Notes under the pieces: generated by a model | Seen by the model: only the letters and a program-made list of their open reading frames with translations | Told to the model about the DNA's origin: nothing | The model's database searches: none | Assembly (NCBI GenBank): GCA_049840475.1 | Contig: JASGKX010000003.1 | Coordinates: 434,001-498,000 of the forward strand | DNA: 64,000 bases | Reading direction: 5' to 3' | From: JBGVSA01 sp049840475 | GTDB taxonomy: Bacteria > Pseudomonadota > Gammaproteobacteria > Burkholderiales > Rhodocyclaceae | Made by a program: the position numbers and the translations under genes | Part shown: positions 1 through 8,720 of the stretch, piece after piece | Layout of the letters: each line of letters opens with the position of its first letter | Position numbering within the stretch: position 1 is the first letter of the stretch

Positions 1-40
1 AGCGCAACACCCGAGGCAGCCTTTTTGTAGGCGAAGAGCA

Positions 41-66
41 AGGCCGGTCAGCTTGACCGGCCTTTT
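41..66 (+). terminator. Intrinsic terminator of the gene upstream of the window
   Basis: Seen: positions 41-50 (AGGCCGGTCA) and 54-63 are perfectly complementary around a three-base loop and run into TTTT. The hairpin ends transcription of whatever lies left of the window. In this order that is often aroA, but no reading frame of it can be recognised in the first 40 bases. Confidence 0.85.
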
Positions 67-114
67 GCATGCCTGCGTCGGTGCTTGCATGTCTCTGAAC
101 AAAAAGGAATTTTC

Positions 115-807
115 ATGATGCAGCAAGCCCCGGTCATTGCTATCGACGGCCCCACCGCGTCTGGCAAGGGGACGGTCGCCGCCCAAGTTGCCGAATCCCT
201 TGGTTGGCATCTGCTGGATTCTGGTGCGATTTATCGCGTGCTGGCCTGGGCCGCGCTGACGCGTGGCGTGGCTGTCGATGATGGTCCGGCGTTGTGCCGG
301 CTGGCGACTGAGTTGGATATCCGCTTTCTGCCGGGTAGCCGCGTCATGCTGGACGGCAGCGAAGTCACCGAGGATCTGCGCCGCGAGGAAACCGGCAATG
401 CCGCTTCGCGACTGGCCGCTTTGTCGGACGTGCGCGAGGCTCTGTTGCAGCGCCAGCGGGACTTTCGGCAGTCTCCTGGGCTGGTCGCCGACGGACGCGA
501 CATGGCGTCGGTGGTCTTCCCTGATGCCTTTCTCAAGATATTCCTCACGGCGAGCGTCAAGGCGCGGGCCGATAGACGTTATAAGCAGTTGATCGGCAAG
601 GGAATGTCAGCTAACATTGAGCGTCTTTCGGCCGACCTTCGAGAGCGTGATGCGCGTGACATGTCCCGCGCGGTCGCACCCTTGAAACAAGCTGAAGATG
701 CGCTTCTGCTGGATACAACCGCCCGTAGCATCGAACAAGCAGTTCAGTTCGTCCTCATGCACGCCACGCAGCGTTTGCACAATCCCGGGGAGTCGCGCCA
801 GGTCTGA
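115..807 (+). CDS. cmk: Cytidylate (CMP) kinase
   Basis: Phosphorylates CMP/dCMP to the diphosphate with ATP in the cytosol. Seen: the P-loop GPTASGKGT lies near the N terminus, followed by the LDSGAIYR and DGRDMASVVFPDA segments typical of bacterial CMP kinases. The 230 residues match the usual length. The ATG at 115 is chosen because AAGGAA lies just upstream; the longer frame from 85 has no ribosome binding site. The next gene is rpsA, the widespread cmk-rpsA pairing. A terminator at 41-66 separates it from the gene upstream. Confidence 0.95.
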   Translation: MMQQAPVIAIDGPTASGKGTVAAQVAESLGWHLLDSGAIYRVLAWAALTRGVAVDDGPALCRLATELDIRFLPGSRVMLDGSEVTEDLRREETGNAASRLAALSDVREALLQRQRDFRQSPGLVADGRDMASVVFPDAFLKIFLTASVKARADRRYKQLIGKGMSANIERLSADLRERDARDMSRAVAPLKQAEDALLLDTTARSIEQAVQFVLMHATQRLHNPGESRQV

Positions 808-833
808 GCGGGTTCGCGCCCGCATCAGGTATT

Positions 834-890
834 GCAACATTTGTTGCGCAATTAACCTCGATGCCGATGCATGACGGCGTCCGATGCATC
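834..890 (+). promoter_or_regulatory. Two hairpins in the rpsA leader
   Basis: Seen: GCAAC (834-838) pairs with GTTGC (843-847) around ATTT. GATGCAT (866-872) pairs with ATGCATC (884-890) around an 11-base loop. They end 8 bases before the chosen rpsA start, where no Shine-Dalgarno sequence is visible. Known: in Escherichia coli rpsA is translated without a good Shine-Dalgarno sequence, from a folded leader that S1 protein represses. Inference: these stems play the same autoregulatory role here. Confidence 0.45.
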
Positions 891-898
891 ATTTTTCT

Positions 899-2617
899 AT
901 GTCAACCTCTACTGAACTCCAACAAGACTCGATGGAAAGCTTTGCCGCGCTTTTCGAAGAAAGCCTTTCGCGTCAAGAAATGCGCGCTGGCGAAGTCATC
1001 ACCGCTGAAGTGGTCCGTATCGACCAGAACTTCGTGGTGGTCAACGCGGGTCTGAAATCCGAAAGCTACATCCCGGTCAACGAATTCCGTAACGACCGTG
1101 GCGAAATCGAAGTGACCCCGGGCGACTACGTCCAGGTCGCCATCGAAGCGCTGGAAGATGGCTTCGGCGAAACCCGCCTGTCGCGTGACAAGGCCAAGCG
1201 CATCGCTGCTTGGAACTTCCTCGATCAGGCACTGAACGAATCGACCCTGGTCAAGGGTGTAGTCACGGGCAAGGTCAAGGGCGGTCTGACCGTCATGACC
1301 CACGGCATCCGCGCGTTCCTGCCGGGCTCGCTCGTCAACATGCGTCCGGTCAAGGACACCACGCCGTACGAAGGCAAGGAATTCGAATTCAAGGTCATCA
1401 AGCTGGATCGCAAGCGCAACAACGTCGTTGTGTCGCGCCGCGCCGTGCTGGAAGTGACCATGGGCGAAGAGCGCCAAAAGCTGCTCGAAACCCTGCAGGA
1501 AGGCACTGTCGTCAAGGGTATCGTCAAGAACATCACCGACTACGGTGCGTTCGTCAACCTGGGCGGCATCGATGGCCTGCTGCACATCACCGATCTGGCC
1601 TGGCGCCGTGTTCGTCACCCGTCCGAAGTGCTGGCCGTGGGCGACGAAGTGACCGCCAAGGTCCTGAAGTTCGACCAAGAAAAGAACCGCGTCTCGCTGG
1701 GCATGAAGCAACTCGGCGAAGATCCGTGGGTAGGCATCTCGCGCCGTTACCCGTCGGGCACGCGCCTGTTCGGCAAGGTCACCAACATCACCGACTACGG
1801 TGCGTTCGTTGAAGTCGAACAAGGCATCGAAGGTCTGGTGCACGTGTCCGAAATGGACTGGACCAACAAGAACATTCACCCGACCAAGGTTGTCCAGCTG
1901 GGCGACGAAGTCGAAGTGATGATTCTGGAAATCGACGAAGACCGTCGTCGTATCTCCCTGGGCATGAAGCAGTGCATGCCGAACCCGTGGGAAGAGTTCA
2001 GCCAGAACCACAAGAAGGGCGACCGCGTGAAGGGTGCGATCAAGTCGATCACCGACTTCGGCGTGTTCATCGGCCTGCCGGGCGGTATCGATGGTCTGGT
2101 GCATCTGTCCGATCTTTCGTGGTCCCTGCCGGGCGAAGAAGCGATCCGCAACTTCAAGAAGGGCGACGAACTGGAAGCCGTGGTGCTGGCCATCGACGTC
2201 GAGAAGGAACGCATCTCGCTGGGCGTCAAGCAGCTGGATGGGGATCCGTTCACCTCGTACGTGGCAACCCACGACAAGAACAGCCTGGTCAAGGGCACCG
2301 TCAAGTCGGTTGACGCCAAGGGCGCCGTGATCGACCTGGGTGGTGACGTCGAAGGTTACCTGCGCGTTTCCGAGTTCTCGCGTGATCGCGTCGAAGACCT
2401 GACTTCCGTGCTGAAGGCTGGTGAGTCGCTCGAAGCAATGATCGTCAACGTCAACCGCAAGTCGCGCACGATCAACCTGTCCGTGAAGGCCAAGGATCAG
2501 GCTGAGCAAAGCGACGCACTGTCGAAGCTGGCTGCTGACGCTGGCAACGCTGCGAGCGGCACCACCAATCTGGGTGCGCTGCTCAAGGCCAAGCTGAACA
2601 ACGCGCAACAACAATAA
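899..2617 (+). CDS. rpsA: 30S ribosomal protein S1
   Basis: Binds mRNA on the small ribosomal subunit and supports initiation on weakly structured or Shine-Dalgarno-poor messages. Seen: about 572 residues with six S1/OB-fold repeats, roughly at residues 24-90, 108-174, 195-263, 280-350, 367-437 and 454-523. Repeats 3-6 share the G-x-V-x-x-I-T-D-(Y/F)-G-(A/V)-F core (repeat 6 is divergent). The ATG at 899 (MSTSTELQQDSMESFAALFEE) is preferred over an ATG at 884 that lies in the arm of a leader hairpin. ihfB follows 11 bases after the stop, the usual rpsA-ihfB arrangement. Confidence 0.96.
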   Translation: MSTSTELQQDSMESFAALFEESLSRQEMRAGEVITAEVVRIDQNFVVVNAGLKSESYIPVNEFRNDRGEIEVTPGDYVQVAIEALEDGFGETRLSRDKAKRIAAWNFLDQALNESTLVKGVVTGKVKGGLTVMTHGIRAFLPGSLVNMRPVKDTTPYEGKEFEFKVIKLDRKRNNVVVSRRAVLEVTMGEERQKLLETLQEGTVVKGIVKNITDYGAFVNLGGIDGLLHITDLAWRRVRHPSEVLAVGDEVTAKVLKFDQEKNRVSLGMKQLGEDPWVGISRRYPSGTRLFGKVTNITDYGAFVEVEQGIEGLVHVSEMDWTNKNIHPTKVVQLGDEVEVMILEIDEDRRRISLGMKQCMPNPWEEFSQNHKKGDRVKGAIKSITDFGVFIGLPGGIDGLVHLSDLSWSLPGEEAIRNFKKGDELEAVVLAIDVEKERISLGVKQLDGDPFTSYVATHDKNSLVKGTVKSVDAKGAVIDLGGDVEGYLRVSEFSRDRVEDLTSVLKAGESLEAMIVNVNRKSRTINLSVKAKDQAEQSDALSKLAADAGNAASGTTNLGALLKAKLNNAQQQ

Positions 2618-2628
2618 TTCGGCGCCTC

Positions 2629-2916
2629 ATGACCAAGTCGGAGCTCATCGAGCAGCTGACTGCGCGTTTCCCGCAGTTGGGTGTGAAAGATGCTGATTAC
2701 GCGGTGAAGGTCGTTCTCGATGAGATGGCGGCGTGCCTGGCGCGCGGCCATCGGATCGAGATCCGCGGTTTCGGCAGCTTTGCGCTCAACTATCGGCCAC
2801 CGCGTGTGGGCCGCAATCCCAAGTCGGGTGACAAGGTCATGGTCCCCGAAAAATACGTTCCGCACTTTAAAGCGGGCAAGGAATTGCGGGAGCGCGTGGA
2901 CAGCGTGCAACGCTGA
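2629..2916 (+). CDS. ihfB: Integration host factor subunit beta
   Basis: Beta half of the IHF heterodimer, which binds and sharply bends specific DNA sites in the nucleoid. Seen: 95 residues of the HU/IHF fold with the DNA-binding beta-arm segment (RPPRVGRNPKSGDKVMVPEK) and the GFGSFALNYR strand before it. The proline after GRN, which intercalates in HU/IHF proteins, is kept. It lies 11 bases after rpsA, so it is probably cotranscribed, and is followed by a strong terminator at 2944-2975. Confidence 0.95.
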   Translation: MTKSELIEQLTARFPQLGVKDADYAVKVVLDEMAACLARGHRIEIRGFGSFALNYRPPRVGRNPKSGDKVMVPEKYVPHFKAGKELRERVDSVQR

Positions 2917-2943
2917 ATTCAAGCGCCACAAAGGCAATAAGTG

Positions 2944-2975
2944 AAAGCGGTCATGCAATGACCGCTTTTTTTTTT
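2944..2975 (+). terminator. Intrinsic terminator after ihfB
   Basis: Seen: AAGCGGTCAT (2945-2954) and its complement flank GCA, and the stem runs into ten consecutive T. This is one of the strongest terminators in the window. It closes the rpsA-ihfB unit before lapA. Confidence 0.92.
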
Positions 2976-3016
2976 GCGTCGCATCGCCCCTGTGGGCATC
3001 TTTCGGTGCTGCGAGT

Positions 3017-3044
3017 TTGAAGCGGGGCGCGAATGAAGGATAAT
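3017..3044 (+). promoter_or_regulatory. Candidate sigma-70 promoter of lapA
   Basis: Seen: TTGAAG (3017-3022), a 16-base spacer, then GATAAT (3039-3044). A start about 7 bases downstream would fall one or two bases before the lapA ATG at 3053, so the message could be nearly leaderless. AAGGA at 3035-3039 could instead act as a distant ribosome binding site of a transcript starting further upstream. Both readings are inference. Confidence 0.4.
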
Positions 3045-3052
3045 CGCGCGTT

Positions 3053-3352
3053 ATGAAACTGATCGTCTGGATCTTCCGTATCGTGCTGTTCCTGCTGCTG
3101 CTGGCATTCGCCATCAAGAATGACAGCGTGGTGGCGGTGCGCGTGTTCTTTGGCGGCGAGTGGATGGTTCCGCTCATCGTCGTCATGCTCGTCATGTTTG
3201 CAGGCGGCGTTCTACTGGGTGCCACCGCCACCGTGGCGACACTGTTTTCGCAGCGCCGTGAGATTCGTCGCCTGCGCCGTGCATCCACGGTGCCCGAATC
3301 CGTCACCAATCGTTCCCGCACCGTCAGTGCGGACATTCCCGAAGCATTCTGA
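3053..3352 (+). CDS. lapA: Lipopolysaccharide assembly protein LapA
   Basis: Small inner-membrane protein that works with LapB to tune lipopolysaccharide synthesis through LpxC turnover (family knowledge). Seen: 99 residues, an N-terminal hydrophobic helix (about residues 3-21), a second at about 38-63, the N-D-S-V-V-A-V-R-V-F-F region between them typical of DUF1049, and a basic cytosolic tail starting QRREIRRLRR. It is followed six bases later by lapB, the standard pair. Confidence 0.9.
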   Translation: MKLIVWIFRIVLFLLLLAFAIKNDSVVAVRVFFGGEWMVPLIVVMLVMFAGGVLLGATATVATLFSQRREIRRLRRASTVPESVTNRSRTVSADIPEAF

Positions 3353-3358
3353 AAACCT

Positions 3359-4534
3359 ATGGACTTTGAGCTGTGGTGGCTACTTTCCTGGCCGCTGTTT
3401 TTCCTGCTCGGCTGGTTGGCTGCGCGCATCGACATCAAACACTTGGTGCGTGAATCGTCGACGTTGCCGCGTTCGACGCTGACGGGCCTTAACTTCCTTC
3501 TCAACGAGCAGCCGGACAAGGCTATCGACTCCTTCCTCGAAGCGGTGCAGATCGATCCGCAGACGATCGAATTGCACTTCGCATTGGGGAGCCTTTTTCG
3601 CCGACGCGGTGAAGTCGATCGGGCGATTCGAATCCATCAAAGCCTGATCGATCGCGAGGATCTGACCGAAGAGCAACGCCTGCAGGCGCTCGATGAATTG
3701 GGGCAGGATTTTCTCAAGGCTGGTCTGTTGGACCGCGCCGAGAACATCTATCGCCAGCTTCGTGATACGCCGCGCCAACAGGTGGCATTGAAAGCGCTGC
3801 TGGAGATCTACCAGCAGGAGAAAAACTGGACGGAAGCGATCGAAACCGCCAAGCGCTTGCCTGATCGAGACAGTCACCTGTGGGAGCAGGAAGTCGCCAA
3901 TTTTCATTGCGAACTGGCAGCTGTCGAATTCAGTCGCGGCCAATACGACAAGGCGTGGCAGCACACGCAGGACGCCTTCTCGGTTAATCGCAAATGTGTC
4001 CGTGCGGCGATTCTTCAAGGCGACATCTTCGCCGCCCAAGGGCGCGACGAGGACGCGCTTGAAGTCTGGCAAGGTATCGAACGGCTGGATCCGAGCTATC
4101 TTGCCTTGGTGGCCGAGCGCATGATGGATGCCTTCCGTCGCACGCATAACGAGGCGCGTGGCATTCAATTGCTGCGCTCGTATCTGTCGCAGTATCCCTC
4201 GCTCGACCTGCTGGAGGCTGTTTTCCAGTGGGAAATCGAGAAGCAGGGGGCCGAAGCAGCCTATGCGTTGGTGCGCGATGAATTGCGCCGTAATCCGACC
4301 ATCCTCGGTCTGGACAAATTGCTCGAGGCCGCCATTCTCACGGCGCCGCCCGAAAAGCGTCACGACGTCGAAATGGTACGCGGCATGATCCATGGGCATA
4401 CGCGCCGCGTTGCCCGTTATCGCTGCAACGAGTGTGGCTTCAAGGCTCGCCAGTTTTATTGGCGTTGCCCGGCCTGCGGTGGATGGGAAACCTATCCGCC
4501 GCGCCGTACCGAAGAGTTCGATCTGGAAAAGTGA
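3359..4534 (+). CDS. lapB: Lipopolysaccharide assembly protein LapB (TPR and rubredoxin-like)
   Basis: Membrane-anchored scaffold that couples lipopolysaccharide synthesis to FtsH-dependent LpxC degradation. Seen: 391 residues with an N-terminal hydrophobic anchor (about 5-20), a run of tetratricopeptide-type helices from about 40 to 330, and a C-terminal rubredoxin-like zinc site with cysteines at about 356, 359, 370 and 373 (CNEC and CPAC). Length and order match LapB/YciM. It is transcribed with lapA and is followed by sugar-nucleotide genes, consistent with an envelope cluster. Confidence 0.95.
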   Translation: MDFELWWLLSWPLFFLLGWLAARIDIKHLVRESSTLPRSTLTGLNFLLNEQPDKAIDSFLEAVQIDPQTIELHFALGSLFRRRGEVDRAIRIHQSLIDREDLTEEQRLQALDELGQDFLKAGLLDRAENIYRQLRDTPRQQVALKALLEIYQQEKNWTEAIETAKRLPDRDSHLWEQEVANFHCELAAVEFSRGQYDKAWQHTQDAFSVNRKCVRAAILQGDIFAAQGRDEDALEVWQGIERLDPSYLALVAERMMDAFRRTHNEARGIQLLRSYLSQYPSLDLLEAVFQWEIEKQGAEAAYALVRDELRRNPTILGLDKLLEAAILTAPPEKRHDVEMVRGMIHGHTRRVARYRCNECGFKARQFYWRCPACGGWETYPPRRTEEFDLEK

Positions 4535-4584
4535 TGTAGACGGCTTTGCCGTTTGCCGTCACGACAAACACGAAAGACAGCATC

Positions 4585-5907
4585 ATGAAAATCACAGTCA
4601 TCGGCACAGGTTATGTCGGCCTTGTTTCGGGCGCTTGCTTGTCCGAAGTGGGCAACGACGTGCTGTGCCTGGACGTCGATCCGCGGAAGATCGAGATCCT
4701 CGAAAACGGCGACATTCCCATCTATGAGCCGGGCCTGCTCGAAATGGTCCGCCGCAACGTGGCCGCCGGACGGCTCAAGTTCACGACCAGCATTGAGCGC
4801 GCCGTGACCCACGGCACCATTCAGTTCATTGCCGTCGGTACGCCACCGGACGAGGATGGCTCTGCAGACCTGCAGTACGTGCTGGCTGCAGCGCGCAATA
4901 TCGGCAAATCGATGACCGACTACAAAGTCATCGTCAACAAATCGACCGTGCCCGTGGGTACCGCCGACAAAGTGCGCGCCGCCATTGCTGAAGAACTGGC
5001 TGCGCGTGGCGTGGATGTCCCCTACAGCGTGGTGTCGAATCCGGAGTTCCTGAAAGAAGGGGCGGCGGTCGAAGATTTCATGCGACCGGACCGCATTATC
5101 GTCGGCGCGGAAGACGAGCAGGCGATTCACTTGATGCGCGCGTTGTATGCCCCGTTCCAGCGTAACCATGAGCGCGTGATCGTCATGGACGTGCGTTCGG
5201 CTGAACTCACCAAGTACGCAGCCAATGCCATGTTGGCGACGCGTATTTCGTTCATGAACGAAATGGCTTTGCTGGCAGAGCGTTTGGGGGCCGATATCGA
5301 GCAGGTGCGCCAGGGCATTGGTTCCGATCCGCGCATTGGCTATCACTTCCTGTATGCCGGTTGTGGTTATGGTGGTTCGTGCTTTCCCAAGGACGTGCAG
5401 GCGTTGATCCGCACGGCGAGCGACGCAGGGCAGGGGCTCAAGGTGTTGCAGGCAGTCGAGGACGCCAACGAAACCCAGAAGCGGGTTCTGGTGGATAAAG
5501 TCGTGGCGCGCTTTGGCGAGAACCTTGCCGGCCGACGTTTCGCGTTGTGGGGCTTGGCCTTCAAGCCCAATACGGATGACATGCGTGAAGCCCCGGCGCG
5601 CGCCATCGTGGCGGAACTGTTCGCCCGAGGCGCGACCGTCGCTGCTTACGATCCCGTCGCGATGCACGAAGCCCAGCGCGTTTTTGGCGACGATGCTCGG
5701 CTGACCTATGTCGATCAGCCTATGGCTGCGCTCGACGACGCGGACGCGTTGCTCATCGTCACCGAGTGGAAAGAATTCCGCAGTCCTGATTTCGACGCCA
5801 TCAAAACCAAGCTCAAAGAGCCGGTGATCTTTGACGGACGCAATATGTTCTCGCCAGCGCTGCCGCGCCAGGCTGGTCTCGAATACCACGGCATCGGTCG
5901 GAAATAA
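4585..5907 (+). CDS. ugd: UDP-glucose 6-dehydrogenase
   Basis: Oxidises UDP-glucose twice with NAD+ to UDP-glucuronate, a precursor for surface polysaccharide or lipid A modification. Seen: 440 residues, Rossmann motif GTGYVG near the N terminus, and the catalytic cysteine in GYGGSCFPKD at residue 266. The ATG at 4585 (MKITVIGTGYVG) is chosen over an in-frame ATG at 4546, because the Rossmann strand should begin the protein. It sits between lapB and the heptose genes, with 5 bases to hldA. Confidence 0.94.
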   Translation: MKITVIGTGYVGLVSGACLSEVGNDVLCLDVDPRKIEILENGDIPIYEPGLLEMVRRNVAAGRLKFTTSIERAVTHGTIQFIAVGTPPDEDGSADLQYVLAAARNIGKSMTDYKVIVNKSTVPVGTADKVRAAIAEELAARGVDVPYSVVSNPEFLKEGAAVEDFMRPDRIIVGAEDEQAIHLMRALYAPFQRNHERVIVMDVRSAELTKYAANAMLATRISFMNEMALLAERLGADIEQVRQGIGSDPRIGYHFLYAGCGYGGSCFPKDVQALIRTASDAGQGLKVLQAVEDANETQKRVLVDKVVARFGENLAGRRFALWGLAFKPNTDDMREAPARAIVAELFARGATVAAYDPVAMHEAQRVFGDDARLTYVDQPMAALDDADALLIVTEWKEFRSPDFDAIKTKLKEPVIFDGRNMFSPALPRQAGLEYHGIGRK

Positions 5908-5912
5908 GACGA

Positions 5913-6869
5913 ATGAACTCGCTTAACCTTCCTCCCATTCCTGACACGCGCGCAGCGCGCGTACTCGTTGTCGGCGACGTCATGCTGGACCGCTACTGGT
6001 TTGGCGACGTGAGCCGGATATCGCCGGAAGCGCCGGTGCCTGTAGTCAATGTGCAGCGGACTGAAGAGCGCCCTGGTGGTGCGGCCAACGTGGCGCGCAA
6101 CGCTGCAGCATTGGCGGCGCAGGCGTCGTTATTGTCCGTCGTGGGCAAGGACGAGGCGGCAGACGCGCTTGCTCGCTTGCTCGAAGCCGACGGCGTCAAG
6201 ACGAGCCTGCATGGTGACGCCTCGTTGTCGACCACCATCAAGTTGCGCGTGCTGGGCCGGCAGCAGCAACTCTTGCGCATCGATTTCGAGAACACGCCGA
6301 CGCGCGAGGTGCTGGGTAACAAGCTCGATGAGTTCCGCAAGCTAGTGAGCGAGCACGACGTTGTCGTACTTTCAGATTACGGCAAAGGTGGTCTCCTGCA
6401 CATTCAGGAAATGATTCGCTTGGCCCGTGAGGCTGGCAAGTCAGTGTTGGTCGATCCGAAGGGGGACGACTACGAGCGCTATCGGGGCGCGAGCATGCTG
6501 ACGCCCAATCGCTCCGAGCTGCAACAGGTTGTTGGCAAATGGCGTGACGATGCGGATCTAACCGCACGTGCCCAGGCGCTTCGCAGCCGCCTTAACCTCG
6601 ATGCGCTGTTGGTTACGCGTTCGGAGGAAGGGATGACGTTGTTCCGCGCCGATGGCGCGGTGCACGAGGGTACGCGCGCTCGCGAGGTGTTTGACGTATC
6701 CGGCGCAGGCGATACCGTCATCGCTACCTTTGCCGTCATGCTGGCCGCGGGCGCTGATCTTGTTTCGGCCATGCGTTTATCGAACCATGCCGCTGGCATC
6801 GTTGTCGGCAAGCTCGGCACGGCCACCGTTACGCTTGAAGAGCTGCAACGCAGCGCCACGGAGAATTAA
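5913..6869 (+). CDS. hldA: D-glycero-beta-D-manno-heptose-7-phosphate kinase
   Basis: Phosphorylates heptose-7-phosphate at C1 on the route to ADP-heptose for the lipopolysaccharide inner core. Seen: 318 residues of the PfkB/ribokinase fold with the GGAANVARN signature (about residues 52-60) and the C-terminal DVSGAGDT anion-hole motif. The cytidylyltransferase half found in bifunctional HldE is absent, so this is the monofunctional form, and the adenylyltransferase (hldC) must lie elsewhere. Two bases separate it from hldD. Confidence 0.9.
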   Translation: MNSLNLPPIPDTRAARVLVVGDVMLDRYWFGDVSRISPEAPVPVVNVQRTEERPGGAANVARNAAALAAQASLLSVVGKDEAADALARLLEADGVKTSLHGDASLSTTIKLRVLGRQQQLLRIDFENTPTREVLGNKLDEFRKLVSEHDVVVLSDYGKGGLLHIQEMIRLAREAGKSVLVDPKGDDYERYRGASMLTPNRSELQQVVGKWRDDADLTARAQALRSRLNLDALLVTRSEEGMTLFRADGAVHEGTRAREVFDVSGAGDTVIATFAVMLAAGADLVSAMRLSNHAAGIVVGKLGTATVTLEELQRSATEN

Positions 6870-6871
6870 TC

Positions 6872-7855
6872 ATGTCTCGTTACTACATCGTGACCGGCGC
6901 AGCCGGCCTTATTGGTTCCAACATCGTCGCGGGTCTGAATGCCAAGGGCATTACCAACGTCATCGCCGTTGATAACCTGACGCGCGGCGACAAGTACCGC
7001 AATCTGCTTGGCTGCGAGATCGAAGACTACCTCGACAAGACCGAATTCCTCGAAGCCATCGAGGCTGGCGAGTTTGATGGCGGCGTTGAAGCCATCCTGC
7101 ATCAGGGAGCGTGCTCCGACACGATGGAGCACAACGGTCAGTACATGATGAGCAACAACTACCGTTACTCGCTGACGTTGCTGGACTTCTGCGTTGACCA
7201 GCAGATTCCGTTGCTGTATGCCTCGTCCGCGGCAACTTACGGGGGGAGCAGCGTTTTCAAGGAAGAGCCGGCCTATGAGCGTCCGCTCAATGTGTACGGT
7301 TATTCCAAGCTGCTGTTCGACCAAGTGGTGCGCCGCAATCTTGCCGATCTGTCCTCGCAGGTAGTGGGCTTCCGTTACTTCAACGTGTATGGGCCCAACG
7401 AGCAGCACAAGGGGCGCATGGCTTCGGTAGCGTTCCACTTTTTCAACCAGTATCAGGCTGACGGTCGCGTCAAGCTCTTCTCTGGTGCCGATGGGTACGG
7501 CAACGGTGAACAACTGCGTGACTTCATCTACGTGGATGATGTCGTCAGTGCCAACCTGTATTTTCTTGAGCACGGTGAGCGCTCGGGCATCTTCAACCTT
7601 GGTACCGGGCGCGCACAGACCTTCAACGATGTGGCTGTCGCTACGGTCAATGCCTGTCGTCAGGCAAAGGGCGAAGGCACGCTGACGCTAGAGCAGTTGC
7701 AATCGCAAGGCATCATCGAGTACATCCCATTCCCGGATGCGCTCAAAGGCAAGTACCAGAGCTTCACGCAGGCTGACGTGTCGGCGTTGCGCGGCGCTGG
7801 ATATGACAAACCGTTTTACGATGTGTTCAACGGGGGTTTCGGCCTACTGCGCTAA
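6872..7855 (+). CDS. hldD: ADP-L-glycero-D-manno-heptose 6-epimerase
   Basis: NADP-dependent epimerase that makes ADP-L-glycero-D-manno-heptose for core lipopolysaccharide. Seen: 327 residues of the extended short-chain dehydrogenase fold, with TGAAGLIGSN nucleotide-binding loop, the family hallmark GACSDT, and catalytic Tyr-x-x-x-Lys in YGYSK. The ending FNGGFGLLR is typical of the family. It directly follows hldA and completes the heptose pair. Confidence 0.94.
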   Translation: MSRYYIVTGAAGLIGSNIVAGLNAKGITNVIAVDNLTRGDKYRNLLGCEIEDYLDKTEFLEAIEAGEFDGGVEAILHQGACSDTMEHNGQYMMSNNYRYSLTLLDFCVDQQIPLLYASSAATYGGSSVFKEEPAYERPLNVYGYSKLLFDQVVRRNLADLSSQVVGFRYFNVYGPNEQHKGRMASVAFHFFNQYQADGRVKLFSGADGYGNGEQLRDFIYVDDVVSANLYFLEHGERSGIFNLGTGRAQTFNDVAVATVNACRQAKGEGTLTLEQLQSQGIIEYIPFPDALKGKYQSFTQADVSALRGAGYDKPFYDVFNGGFGLLR

Positions 7856-7914
7856 GTTGCTTGAGCGCGTGTGATTTATGCACTGCGCATATTTATTCTG
7901 AATAAGGAGACAAT

Positions 7915-8205
7915 ATGCTCAAGAAACTGATCGTTGCCGCTGTAACCCTGCTGGCCAGCGTCTCGATGGCGCTGGCGGCAGTCAATATCAACACCGCATC
8001 GGAGAGCGAGCTGGCAACGTTACCAGGCATCGGCCCGGCAAAGGCCAAGGCAATCGTTGACTACCGCAAGGCCAACGGTGGCTTCAAGGCGGTTGAAGAC
8101 ATCCAGAAGGTAAAGGGCATCGGCCCTTCGACTTTCGAAAAGCTCAAGCCGCAGTTGGCGGTTGCCGCCACACCGGCCAGCAAGGCTCCAGCCGCCAAGA
8201 AGTAA
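7915..8205 (+). CDS. ComEA-like helix-hairpin-helix exported protein
   Basis: Probable periplasmic DNA-binding protein. Seen: 96 residues, a cleavable signal peptide (about 1-21, ending S-M-A-L-A), then a tandem helix-hairpin-helix domain with LPGIGPAKAKAIVDYR and VKGIGPSTFEKL. A good AAGGAG precedes the ATG. Known: short ComEA proteins bind incoming DNA during natural transformation in many proteobacteria. No comEC or pilus gene is adjacent, so competence is an inference from the domain alone. A terminator follows. Confidence 0.85.
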   Translation: MLKKLIVAAVTLLASVSMALAAVNINTASESELATLPGIGPAKAKAIVDYRKANGGFKAVEDIQKVKGIGPSTFEKLKPQLAVAATPASKAPAAKK

Positions 8206-8232
8206 ACCGCTTGCGCGATGTCCGGTGGCAGC

Positions 8233-8269
8233 AAAGGGCGCTCGGTCTGCTGACTGAGCGCCTTTTTTT
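8233..8269 (+). terminator. Intrinsic terminator after the comEA-like gene
   Basis: Seen: GGCGCTCGGTC (8237-8247) pairs with GACTGAGCGCC (8252-8262), with one G-T wobble, and is followed by seven T. It separates the comEA-like gene from fdxA. Confidence 0.9.
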
Positions 8270-8396
8270 GTTCACGTTATGCCTCCATACCTTGCGCCGG
8301 GCCGCACAGGTGACAGGCAATCGGGTATATTCGCGGCAAAATCCGCGCTCGGCCGTATTTGGTGAGTTGGCGGGACCCCTGTAGGAGATCAGATTC

Positions 8397-8720
8397 ATGA
8401 CTTACGTAGTGACCGAAAACTGCATCAAGTGCAAATACACCGATTGCGTCGATGTATGCCCTGTCGATTGTTTCCGCGAAGGCCCCAATTTCCTCGTTAT
8501 CGATCCGGACGAGTGCATCGATTGCACGCTATGCGTGGCTGAGTGCCCGGCCGAGGCGATTTTTGCGGAAGACGATCTGCCTGCCGATCAGCAGCATTTC
8601 CTGGGGTTGAATGCCGAACTGGCCAAGGCATGGCCTGCCATTGTCGAAAGCAAGGAGCCGCTGGCCGAAGCCGACGAGTGGGTCAAGGTGAAGGACAAGC
8701 TCGACAAGCTCGAGCGCTGA
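8397..8720 (+). CDS. fdxA: FdxA-type 7Fe ferredoxin
   Basis: Low-potential electron carrier with one 3Fe-4S and one 4Fe-4S cluster. Seen: 107 residues with the N-terminal cysteine pattern CIKCKYTDCVDVCPVDC and the second binding motif CIDCTLCVAECP, followed by a charged C-terminal extension as in proteobacterial FdxA. GGAG sits about 10 bases before the ATG. It stands alone between two terminator-like hairpins, so the electron partner cannot be read from context. Confidence 0.93.
   Translation: MTYVVTENCIKCKYTDCVDVCPVDCFREGPNFLVIDPDECIDCTLCVAECPAEAIFAEDDLPADQQHFLGLNAELAKAWPAIVESKEPLAEADEWVKVKDKLDKLER

Noticed and set aside
902..2614. A 570-codon open frame on the minus strand opposite rpsA
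   Set aside because: Mirror of a high-GC coding strand; no family motifs, and the plus strand encodes an unmistakable S1 protein.
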